Below are positions 24,401 to 36,777 of a DNA stretch of 64,000 bases, one piece after another. The notes beneath the pieces are model-generated. The model was not told the origin of the DNA. It saw only the letters and a program-made list of their open reading frames with translations, and ran no database searches. Source of the DNA: Arcuatula senhousia (Eukaryota > Mollusca > Bivalvia > Mytilida > Mytilidae); the NCBI GenBank assembly GCA_963971305.1, contig OZ020317.1:12604001-12668000 (forward strand). The letters run 5' to 3'. Each line of letters starts with the position of its first letter. Positions within the stretch are counted from its first letter, which is position 1. Position numbers and translations under genes: made by a program.

Positions 24401-25330
24401 AAAAGTTTACATTCGATGTCACCTTTTCAATAGAACGTTTTCATTGGATGTTAGTTAGTCATTTGAATGTTTTCACTAAGGTGTGTCACAAAATGCATTC
24501 ATTGGATGTCAGTTTGTTACCAGAATGTTATTATTTGATGTTTTTTTTGTTACTTCAATGTTTTCATTTGGTGTCAGTTTGTCACTAGAATATTTTCACA
24601 CTGTGTCAGTTTATCACCAAAGTGATTTCATTGGGTGTCAGTTTGTCACCAAAATGTTTCTTACCAGAATTTTATCATTTGATATCAGTTTGTTACCAGA
24701 GCGTTTTCATTGGATATCAAACAATTGGTTACCAGAGTTTCTCATTGGATATTAATTGATGAATGTTTTCACTAAGGTGTGTCACAAAATGCATTCATTG
24801 GATGTCAGTTTGTTACCAGAATGTTATTATTTGATGTTTTCAATTACTTCAATGTTTTCATTTGGTGTCAGTTTGTCACTAGAATATTTTCACACTGTTT
24901 ACATTGGGTGTCATTTTGTTACTAGAATGTTTTAATTTGATGTTAGTTTGTAACTTCAATGATTCACTGAGTGTCAGTTTGTCATCAAAAGTTTACATTC
25001 GATGTCACCTTTTCACTAGAACGTTTTCATTGGATGTTAGTTAGTCATTTGAATGTTTTCACTAAGGTGTGTCACAAAATGCATTGGTTACCAGAGTGTT
25101 TCTATTGGATATCAATCAATTGGTTTCCAGTGTTTTCATTGGATATTAATCAATTGATTACCAGAGTGTTTTCATTGGATAATAATCAATTGATTACCAG
25201 AGTGTTTTCATTGGATATTAATCAATTGGTTACCAGAGTGTTTTCATTGGATATTAATCAATTGATTACCTGAGTGTTTTCATTGGATATTAATCAATTG
25301 ATTACCAGAGTGTTTTTATTGAAAAAGAAA
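21440..25330. repeat. 3.9-kb minisatellite, ~32-bp unit
   Basis: More than a hundred diverged units (TTTTCATTGGATGTCAGTTT plus gtcaccagaatg). The array is broken once at about 22185-22390 by an unrelated dispersed sequence. From 25090 it passes into 36-bp units (attggatattaatcaattga). Blocks of about 290 bp recur near 24085, 24370 and 24957, a higher-order pattern. The open frames here (MSVCHQ..., FSLDVS...) are products of the repeat, not genes. Confidence 0.93.
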
Positions 25331-28200
25331 GAAGTTTTAATTGGATGTTAAACAACAACTATTGATTAATTTGCCAAATGTAAAAGCTGATCCTGATTCT
25401 ATTCAAATCCATTAAGCCTTCCAGAAACCATAGTGGCAATGCCTTTAAAGACAACAAACCAAACAGAGGGTATAACATTATATATACCGTATATCGGATT
25501 ATTTTTGCAGTGGTTTAATTTTCGCTAATTTTCACGGGTTGACAGAAACCGGGAAAATAAATCCCGCAAAATTATCTTTCTAATGTAAATCATTTACAAG
25601 CACATTCACAAACCGCAAAAATAAAACCCGCAGTTTTTTTTCCTATACCTTACGACCCATAAACTGCGAAAATTTACCCCCGTGAAAATAACCTGCTATA
25701 TGTTATTTAACCGCTTCATCCAGTGGAGGGGTAATCTTGACATTGCAAGAAGCAGAGGTACCAATGGGGCATCCAAATGTCCAAAGTCTGAAAGGGCAGA
25801 GACAAAACCAGTAAACACCAAAACAGGACAAAAAACAGACATGTTAAACACAGAAGCTCAAAAACCACTGATTATCAATAAACAGCGCGAACTCCTAACA
25901 AGTGTCAACTCAGGTGCTCCGGAAGAGTAAGCAGTTCCTGCACACACAACACATTGCCAACAGTCAATTCAGTGTGTTAAATTCGATAAAGGAAGACAAA
26001 ACGAAACACTATGACAAAACAACATCTGCACTCATCTGAGAAATAGATATCCTATATTTTCTATTCGTGCATGATGTCTTCCGTAAAATTTCTTAAGTGA
26101 AGACACCAACCAAGGAGCAAAATAACCCTGTGTGAGCAATTTTTGTGTCATATGTGACGCTCTGCAGGCATGAATTTATTGAAAATAATTATGCATATAT
26201 ATTTATTAAAGCAATAATAAACAAAATAAATAGTTCATACAAAATGTATCTTCAACATTGTCAATAACATAAAATAGGGTTAACGTAACATCAGTTAATT
26301 AGTAACAAAAAAATACAAGCAGTTTAATCATAATTAGACTCCTGCAAAAGGTCAAAATTATCTGTGACCTCAAGGCATTGCAGGGATGACCTCTGACCTC
26401 AATTTGATAAAGAACCCAACCTTTTCTGAAATTTCATTGAAATCAACAGGCAACCACAGTGAAAATGTGCCTCAAAGGGTACCTATAAACATATAAGATG
26501 TGACCTTCCGGCCTATGGGCATACCTTGTGTTAGTTTCAGTAATCCTATTGACATTTGATACAGAAGATATTTTAGGGTTTTTTATTTGAAATTAAAAGT
26601 CTATTAGTTTGGGACAGGAATAATAAATTACAGAATAAAGGCCATTTTGAAAATCGTGTTAATGCTTGTTTTAATAATTAAATTAATTAAATTATTATAT
26701 AAACTATCAGTAACGCTTTGTAGGTTAAAACTTTTTTTTTAAATCACAGTAAGTTTTTTCTGTATTGTTATCTCTCTTTCAACTTTACAAATAACAAAAC
26801 CAAAAAAAACCCCCCAACTTTTGCATATACATGTACATGTATAATTTAAGATGTATTTCAAAACCCTGTTTATCCTTTAAAATTAATTTAAATAAATTTC
26901 TATCGTTCCAAATTATATGCTATCTAAAAAAATATTTTATGTTTAAATATACATTTATATTTTTAATAGTTTTTATTAAATACAATATTTGGTATAACCA
27001 TATGGAGTGATATTCATAAAAAACATTATATTATGTGAAATATGTTGTAAAATATCTTAGCACAATACATACATATAATACATGTATATCAGAATTACAT
27101 TTTGAAAGCAGTCCTCAGTGAATTTTTTTTAAACTCGGTTCAATAAAAATCTATATAATGTAAAATATGTTGTAAAAACAGCAAAGAACTTAATTATGTA
27201 ATAAATATCAGCATTACATTTTTATATCAGCTTTCTGTGATAGGTTTTAGTATTGCCCTTGTCATGGGTTTGCTAAAAAAGCCCCAAAAGATTACATTCA
27301 TGTGTATATATGAAACCCTGTCAAAGTAAACATAAGAAAAAAAAACCAACTTTAATGATTAATATTTAAGTATAAAAAATTCTTTCAAGTACAGTTTAAA
27401 AATCCTCAAGAAATTGGATTATTAAAAAAAAAAATACAAAACTTTTAATTTTAATATCAAAATATTGTTAAAAGATTATCTTTTTTAATACAGTTTAAAG
27501 TTTCAAATATTAATAAATATGTCAATAATAATATTTTTTTGTTCTAAAAAGCTCTATTTATTATCAAATGTAAAGAAAACGAATGTTATCACCATAAGAT
27601 GGTGTACATGTACATGGTAAAAATGATTGTAAAGATAAACTTGGCATTTTTCTATCAATATTTTGAGATCATAACTTCAGCTAATTATACAAAATCACAG
27701 GCAAGATGTGCTAATAACTACATTCCAAATCTGAACTTGAATTTTTCTTTCAAATTGTAAACATATTTTACAAAATTATCGCAGTGTAAACAGTCGATGA
27801 AAATCCATGATTAATTGTACACATGAATACATACAATTATTACATGAATATCAAGGTATGATAATTGAATTTAGCAAAAATTGATACTCGCAATACAGAT
27901 ATTTGGATTGAATGCACAAAAATGAGAAGGCGCTAAAATTTATATGTTTACAGCATGAAAACATTCTTAAATCTTCCCTTCTTTAACTTAAATGAATTTC
28001 TAAAATAAAATTGTTAAAAGAAAAAATAACAGTATAAAGAATCAAATGTTATAAAAATTCAAAATCACAGCTTAAATGTAACAGTCTTACATAACAATGT
28101 GATATCATTTTAGCAAAAAAACAACATAAAATGGAATAGCAAAGCTTACTTAGTAATTATAAATACAAATTGTTAAATAAATTTCTATTGGTTTTCTGAG
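25331..28200. other. 3' flank of gene A: dispersed repeats, AT-rich, probable 3' UTR
   Basis: Next to the gene A stop lies AT-rich DNA; minus-strand AATAAA motifs occur at 27557-27562, 26972-26977 and 26582-26587, but none can be chosen without transcripts. A TTTTCGC/GCGAAAA-type element is at about 25480-25690 and a dispersed sequence (ccaatggggcatccaaatg) at about 25735-26090. The 82-residue frame at 25682 is inside these repeats and not judged real. Confidence 0.45.
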
Positions 28201-28455
28201 TTAAGACGTGGATGTCGTTTGTCGTCGGACTTTGGTTCTGACGACTTGCAACATGATGAGTTTACGAGCTCCAAATTTGTCGCCAAGGGCAACAATAGTG
28301 CCCTTATCCTGACTCAGGGTAACGTTGAAAACATCAACGCCAGTATTGAAAGCACAGATCTCACTGCCATTCTTTGTTCTCCATAGCCGAATTGTTCCAT
28401 CTTTTGAGCCTGAAACTATGATTTCATTGTCGACTGAAATGGCTGAGCACCAAAC
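28201..28455 (-). CDS. Gene A exon v: last WD40 blades and stop codon
   Basis: 255 nt including TAA at 28201-28203; acceptor cttttttccag|GTTTGG. It encodes VWCSAISVDNEIIVSGSKDG then TIRLWRTKNGSEICAF and FNVTLSQDKGTIVALGDKFG, ending in a basic tail (RTKVRRQTTSTS). With the earlier exons it gives seven to eight WD-like blades over about 390 residues, enough for one propeller. Confidence 0.9.
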   Translation of the reverse strand, partial: VWCSAISVDNEIIVSGSKDGTIRLWRTKNGSEICAFNTGVDVFNVTLSQDKGTIVALGDKFGARKLIMLQVVRTKVRRQTTSTS

Positions 28456-31400
28456 CTGGAAAAAAGAAAGCAAATAAGAAATTAAACAAATTCATCACTT
28501 TTATGTAAAAGGCAGAAAGACAATTGGGACATCTGAATATCAAAAGTCGGAAACGGCAGACAAAACCAGTTAACACCAAAGAGAACAGTATGAAATAATT
28601 TCTTAGTTGGGGCATAAAAACACATGATAGTTTGGGAAAAATAGTCATCTTTTGATTTAGGAACCTGGAGTTTCAGATGAACTGTAGATTAACTTATTTT
28701 TGTTGGTACCAATTTTAATGGTTAGATGAAAAAGAATTTGTTCATGGAATTGGTGGTTCTAAAGTCTGCACAAATTCCACAATACAAATCAATGTCAAAT
28801 TTCTTTTTCATTGGGTTATTAATATTTGTGGGTCATGGCCGCCAATGAAAACCACAAAATTGATACCCATTGAATAATAAAAAAAAACACAGTAAATTGA
28901 CGTACCATTCTTGGCAAGTTATATCAAATAATACAACGTATCATCTGTTAATTTTTTGTTGATACCAAATAATAGGGATTAAGATTTGAAGAATTAAATG
29001 GCTTTCATATCTTTAAAACTTGAAATAAAAAATTCAAGATTTATATAAATACAAGTTATTTTGACAGGTGTATAATTTATCAGAATGAAAATTTTAATCG
29101 TTGCTACAAAACATTAAATATGCAGAGTTTTGTTTAGAAGCTTTTTGCCATCTGCAATAACACACATGAATAATTCACCAAAATGTGGTGAAATAAATGC
29201 TAAATATAATTTGTTCTAAATACTGACCTCATCTGTGTGTCCTTTAAGAGTCTGTACTGGTTTTTCTATGGACATGTCCCACAATTTCATCGTCCCGTCA
29301 GCAGAGGCAGAAACAAGATATTTATTGTCCTGTGACAAGGTCACGGATTTGACCTCACCAGAATGTGCATGATTACCAGCGTGGAACAATTGTCTGTCCG
29401 CCTGTCCAGTTCGCAATTTCCAAATTACCAGATCACCGTTTCTTAATCCTGTACAGGCTTCCTCATGTGGCAAGATGGCCGTGCATTCCGTATTTGCGTC
29501 TAACCGTAATATATTAGCATCGTTGATATTAAAACTGGTTAATGTCATGTCGAAAACTACAAATTCGGCAAAATTGTCAAATGAATTTGTAAAGCCTGCT
29601 ACACAATATCTATCATTTTGAGAAAGTGCTAGATAATTGATATAGTCATTATTTCCTACTGGTGCGTCAAATCTCATCTCTTTTATAGGTTGATTGCCTA
29701 ACAAGTCCCATACGACTATACTTGTGGCATTGCCAAATTTATCAGAACGTCCAAACACAACTTTGTCGGGATCTGACATCACACATAATGCTGAGCATGT
29801 TTCTTCTACGCCCATGTCCAATGGTTTTCCTGTCACAAAGTCCCATATCTAAAATATAATAAATAAGTCAGTTTTGAAAAAGGAATTTACGTTTATTAAA
29901 GACAGATTTCCTGTGTATTTTTAAATTAAGGTCACTGGTGGTCTTCCATGGAAATGGAAATAGATGAATTACGTGCATAAAATCCCTTAACACCATAAAG
30001 TACTATAGAAGGAAGCTACATGCCAAATATTAAGAGGCTGAGACAAATATGTGCCAAAAATTTTGTGACGCCACAGGATGAAGCCACAAGAGGATGGATA
30101 GTGTCAAAGTAACCCCTATATGTTGCTTTGCAACACGCTGCAAAACAATTGGGAAATCCAGAGCATCTCAGTTAAGTCATGTTATAACTTGAGTTTGTGT
30201 TGTCTAATATTTCAGTTGTTATGTGTGTTTTTATGCTTTCTGTATGTATGTTTTTTTCACTTTGTTCATGTTCCTGTTTACTGGTTTTGCCATTGCCATT
30301 TGGGACTTTCAACATTCAAATGCCCAAATGGTACTGCTCTGCTTCTTTTATGTTATTCAGGTTTGTCTTGTTTAAAATTGAGACATTTATAATGGCCATT
30401 AGGAGATTTTTTGTCATTTGACTCTGAGAAAGTAGTTTTGGTCTGAAACTTCGTGCAGTTTAACCTCGCAATAATTTTTACACCTTATAAAGACAAGAGT
30501 TAACACTAAAGTATGTCTAGCCTGCCGGCACGGCACCATAAGAAACAATTATTCTTTCTTTCTTCCACTATATTTTGAATTTACATGAATTTTTAGTTTC
30601 TGAGATCATAAGATGTTTATAGAACTTAAACATTGATAATATATGCAATGAAAATAATCAAAGTCACTCAACCAAAAAATCAAGGTCAAGGTCAAAAGAT
30701 GAGGATGTAACTGCTAAGCTACTACTGGGGCATATGCATACCAAGTTTCATCAACCTAGGACTTATAGTTCTTGAGTGCTTTTATATGTATTGAAAATTG
30801 TCAAAGTCACTCAACCAGAAAATCAAAGTCAAGGTCAAAAGATGGGGATGCAACTGTGCTAAGCTACTACTGGGGCATATGCATACCAAGTTTCATCAAC
30901 CTAGGGCTTATAGTTCTTGAGATTTGGAGGTGCTCGCAAAACTTATCCATTGCTATTATATGTATTGAAAATTGTCAAAGTCACTCAACCGGAAAATCAA
31001 GGTCAAGGTCAAAAGATGGGGATGCAACTGTGCTAAGCTACTACTGGGGCATATGCATACCAAGTTTCATCAACCTAGGACCTATAGTTCTTGAGATATG
31101 GAGGTGCTTGCAAAACTTTTCCATTGCTATTATATTTATTGAAAATTGTCAAAGTCACTCAACCGGAAAATCAAGGTAAAGGTCAAAAGATGGGGATGCA
31201 ACTCCGCTAAGCTACTACTGGAGCATATGCATACCAAGTTTCATCAAATCAGGACCTATAGTTCTTGAGATATGGAAGTGCTCATTAAACTTTTCCAAAA
31301 AGTTAACGCCGCCGTCGCCACCACCACCGCCGGTAAGGTAACACCTATGTCCCACTCTGCTTCGCAGGGGAGACAAAAATCTGTTTGAAAGTGTACTTTG

Positions 31401-34400
31401 TTGGTAATTATTAGGGTTAATTAGTACTACTTGATGTCTTGTAACTGAAACACAATTTTTCATTAATTTCTACATTAAATAATTAATTTACCTGTAATTT
31501 CTTGACTGTTACACCTTTTCTGGTAGAAAATTCGTTAATTTCTAAATCAGCATGAACAGCTCCAACTAGCAGTTTGTCGTTACAGGCTAAATGTAGATTG
31601 GTAGATCCTATTGTGTCACCTTTCATTATTCTAAGCAATTCTCCCGTCTGAAAAACAATTGAAAGAAAAGTAAAACAAGTAAAAACATTGACTTCCAAAT
31701 TGCATTAATTGTTATATAAAAATCAATGAAAAGTGTAAGGGGGTCCATCATACTTTGCTTACACAAAATTAAATCTGGTTTAGTTTTTATAAACCTTTCT
31801 TTAATTTGGTACTGTGAATTCACTTTTGTTCTTGGGTACCAATTTTCACAGTTTAATGAAAAAGGATCAGTCTGTGGATTCTTAAATTCGTGGTTCTGAA
31901 GATCAATGTTAAATTTCTTTTTCGTAAGCAATTAAATTTCGTGGATCAAGGCCACCCATGAAAACCATAAAAATTGATACCCCATAAATCATAATGAAAC
32001 CACAGTAACAGAATCAACAAAACAATATGAAACTGTAAAGCAACAACTTTTAACTTTGGCTAATGTGTGTTTGCAATAAAAATGCCCAACCAAGGTATAG
32101 TAATGACAGTTGAACTCAAAGTTATGAAGACTTTAACTTGGAATGAAAGATTAATGGAATGACCATTAGCATGTAACTTACAACTTTAAGATAATGAGAA
32201 AGGCTTATCGTATGTTACACAAATATAAAATAAATTAGAATCAGACTTTTTTTTCATGTAGGGGGGGGGCATTAAGTTTTACTCATGTCAGTCCTTACGT
32301 ACTTCCGTACATCCGTCTGTATGAATTTCCGTCAAGCTTTTCTCAGAAACCGTAAATGGGAATGAATTGAAACTTGGTAGGATGGTTCAGTATTACAAAC
32401 AATACGTCCTAAGCGAATTTTAGACCTGTCGGACATCTACTTCCTGTTTGGGCCTGGATCAATACCAAAATCGACATGAAAATTTTCGTCAAGCTTTTCT
32501 CAGAAACCTTACATGGGAATGACTTGAAACTTAATAGGATGGTTCAGTATGACAAATTATATGTCCTTAGCGAATTTTAGAGCTGTCAGACATCTACTTC
32601 CTGTTTTTGGCTGGATCGATACCAAACTTGACAAAAAATTTCCGTCAAGCTTTTCTCAGAAACTATTCTCAGAATGGTTAAGTATGATAAACTATGCGTC
32701 CTAAGTGACCTGTAAGACTTCAACTTTTTATTTGAGGCCAGCGGTGGCATCCTTGTCCCATGGACACATTCTTTCTTTATTTTATTTGTGCAAAATAATT
32801 CAAACCTGTTTTTGATTTGTGCAAAATAACTCAAACCTGTTTTTATTCAAAGTTACCTGCATATTCCAAACTTGTGGTGGTCCTAGGGTAGATCCCGTCA
32901 CAACAGTACGTCCATCCTCATTCATCAGACAGCAATCTACGCGTACTTCATCGCCTGCGGCTCCAGGAGTGACGGCATTTCCAGATGAATGGTATGTGAC
33001 CAGTTGTTGTGTTCCTTGGTTGTTGATCAAAACAGTTCTTACATTTTGAACCTAGAGGTCAATAGATAAAGTTTTATTGAATTCCGTTTTAATTTTTTGT
33101 GGAGAAGTAGTGAACATGTATTAGACAAACTTCAAATGTTGTGTGACATAACTAATCAAGTGGCAATTAGTTACATTTATTAGAAAAACTTCAAATATTG
33201 CAGTGATATAACTAATCAAGTGTCAATTCAGGTTCATGAATAACTAAATAATTTCTCCTAAAAATTGTTATTTAAAGTCTACAATAACTGTTTTAAAAGT
33301 AAAATTATGCCTTGGGTTTAAAGAACAATAAAACCTGATCTTTTTTAAAAATACATATTTGTTTATCCTGGATTGGCAAACAAGCTTAATGCTTATATGA
33401 ATCCCTCTCAAGCTATCAGTTTGCGGCCGAGTGTGGCCTTTGTTGGGAACTTCTGTTGGAAGAAAACTGTGTGTTTTCTGTTAATCATTAGTTTTTTGGT
33501 CATAATGAGATTTGAAAACTTATTCCCTAATAATTGGTTTCATGTACTATAAATTTATCATCATTTATTTTTCATTTTCTTCTCCATAAAGAAGAACAAT
33601 GTAATACCTGGTATGAAGACTGCATGGTGCCATATTTATTGTTGATAGTACTAGTAGATCCAGCACGTCCCATCATTGTTCCTGTTCCCGTGGCGATGTC
33701 ATAGTCGGCTGTTGTAGATTCGCCAGCGTCCATCGTAGAGTACCCACCCATTGTACTTGTACTATGCAGCCTATGGTCCATAGTGCTGGAACTCTGTAAT
33801 CTATGGTCCATGGTGCTAGAACTCTGTAGCCTAGAAATGGATAGAAGATGAGTCTCACATTATATTAATATGTAAAAGTATTGTACTATGTAGCCTATGG
33901 TCCATAGTGCTAGAACTCTGTAATCTATGGTCCATGGTGTTAGAACTCTGTAGCCTAGAAATGGATAGAAGATGAAGTTCACTTTATATCAATATGTAAA
34001 AGTACTAGTACTATGTAACCTGATAATGACAAATCTAAATAGTTTCATCTTTGTTTTTCAACTTTTACATATGTAAATTGTTTTATATATTTTCTATAAC
34101 ATACATAAACTGTACTGGTTTTAAAAGAAAGACATTACATTACATGATACTGTATATGTTGTTTTTTTCACGGTAGCTAAATTTCGCGGATTTCTTTAAA
34201 AATGGGAGATTTTTTTTCTCAGAATTCAATTTTAGCGATTACTTATATGCGAGTATATACTTTACATATACTTTATATGAGATTTTATATATTTTTCGCG
34301 GGTTAAAATTTTCGTGAGTTGCCAACTACCGTGAAAAAAGCAAAAATAATATACCGGCCAAAAATTCAACTTATACGGTAAATGGTACTAGATATATGTT

Positions 34401-36744
34401 ACCTGTTTTGAGTGTAGGACTGTCCACCGGTTCCATAGCCATATCCATGAGAGTATCCTGAAATCCCACCGCCGCCACCAAGAGTTCCTGCACCTCCTGT
34501 GGATCTCATTGTTGAGGAAGTATATTCGCCAGTAATTCCATAGCCACCACCTGAGCCCCCACCCATTCCACCACCGCCAGCTGTTGCCACTGAGTTCTCT
34601 TGGAATGCCACAAATGCTGAACTACTGCCACCACCTTTGGCCACTGCACTGCCACTACCACCACCATTAACAGCTGTCACCTGCAATTTGAGAAATTGTA
34701 TTATTTTAAATAACACCTTAAATAAAATTATTGTAAACTACTTTTACATCATTCTTATATGTTCTCATGCAGTAGAAGATCAGTTTGAGAATATCATTGG
34801 ATTACACATTCTTAAATACCATTTTTGTATCTTTTCATACACTCTGAAAGGTTTCAGATCCTTTTTTTTATTAATAAAAAAAAATTCTAAAGAAGTTTTT
34901 TTAATACATATGTATTTTAATATTTGAAACGGAAGAATATGGAATATGTGCCAGAAAGACACGATCCACATATTGAAATGAGTTTAATAAATGTACAACA
35001 GCCAAATTTTACTGCGTGCGAAGCACAAATTCAAATACTACAAAAATATCCCTACTAATTTCTATGAATTGAAAATAAGTTATTTAAGCTTTAGTTCAAA
35101 AAGGCTTATGCATAGTGTTTACAAGTAAATGTACTTTGATAAGATGTAAAATATTGACAGATTAAAAGTTAGGAAATAATGACATGCATCTAAAAATAAA
35201 AAGTCAAAAATGGCTCGATTCCCTTTAACAGGAAGTAGGTGAGCAATAGACCTGAAAAGGAATCCTACGATATAGGACCCCATGCTAATGCTGTATACCA
35301 AATATCGATTGGCTATGATTAGAAAGTGCTGAGAAAACTTTTAGTAAAATTTCTCCGCCGCCAAACTGTTTCATTCACTGTTTTATAACCTGGATTTTTC
35401 ACTCTTATTTATACTAGTTATCAAAATAATATATATATATATTATTTTTATCAAAACTAAATAAGAATATATAAAAACATTAAAAGGTTTTTATTTCTTG
35501 AATTAGCTCAGCAATGGCAGATCCAGGGGTATTCTGGGAGTTAACAAAATGTTATTTCAAGTTAATATTTTTTTTGAAAAAAATCTTCTGGATCTCCGAA
35601 TTTGTCATCAGTGGACTATGGGTGGAAGCCTCTTTCAAAATTTTTATTTTTGCTCAGTTATCATTTGATTGTCTTATATGATGGGGCCGATGGGTTTATT
35701 TCGTTCTCCGTTACTGGCAATTTTTATTTTTCCGTGAATTGTAATTTGCTGAAATATTTTTATGTGCATCGTGATTGATATCGCACATGAACTGTTCTCA
35801 GCATAGTACTTTGTCTGTGATTTGTTTTAGGCATGCTTCACAGTAATACACAGTCAAACTTTTATTAGTAAACAAAAATTTAGCCATATTTCCGTGTTTT
35901 GTTATTTGCATTTTTTATTCTTCGTGATTCATGATCAGGACCCCCTTATATCTTCCTGAGTTCACTCTCAATAGGCCTGATTAGGGCTTGAGTTGGAGTT
36001 GATTTCTGTTTGGTTCATTTCATATTTTTTATGTTATGTGTTTCTTAATTTGTGTTTACTGGTTTTGTCGTTGCATTTTGGACTTTTGACACTGGAATGT
36101 CCCATCAGTCATGTTAGTGCATCTTTGCATCTGCACATCCCATACTCCCATTTTCAACACATTTATGAAATTGTTTAAAAACACACAGAAATGTGTCAAT
36201 ATAAATTTCCTTTCATTCCCTTATCCATATCATCCCCTTCACCAGTGATAAAGGTGAAAAAGTAAAAAAAAAATCAGTTAAACTACAAGCTACAACTGTT
36301 TATCAGTGTAAAAACAAGCCACTGTTTTACAAGGCCAAGCCCAAATACTTTGAAGCTTGATTAAAGTGAAAAGCTCAGTACAAATTGCCGCAAAACCATC
36401 AAAATATCAACTACCAGAATTTTACAGTATAAAAGTGTTAGAGAGATCATTATGATTGCAACCAAACCAAATATCAACTATAAGATGTAGAATTTTTACG
36501 GATGTAGTGTTAAAAAGTTCATTAAAAAGCAAAATGTTTGTTACTACCATGTATGTTTGTTTGTGTGTCTGATTCAGATGAAGACATACCTCCTCTATGT
36601 CAGGGAATACAAACACTAATTCAGACTGAAGAAAGATTCAACATTTGAAATGCAGTGGATTTGCATAAAGTTACATCACATTCATTATACATGGAAAAAT
36701 GCCAAAGGAATTTTATAATACCACTTTATATCAGACTGTATTGC

Positions 36745-36777
<33 letters not shown>

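Noticed and set aside
21536..25273. Many plus-strand frames of 60-132 residues with HQNVFIGCQFV-type repeats
   Set aside because: They are translations of the 32-bp minisatellite in several frames; no start context, splice signals or non-repeat sequence.
21440..25330. CRISPR-like array of ~32-bp repeats
   Set aside because: Units are contiguous and diverged with no spacers, in a eukaryotic genome.
30772..31179. 135-residue plus-strand frame with internal repeats
   Set aside because: Product of the ~176-bp tandem array.
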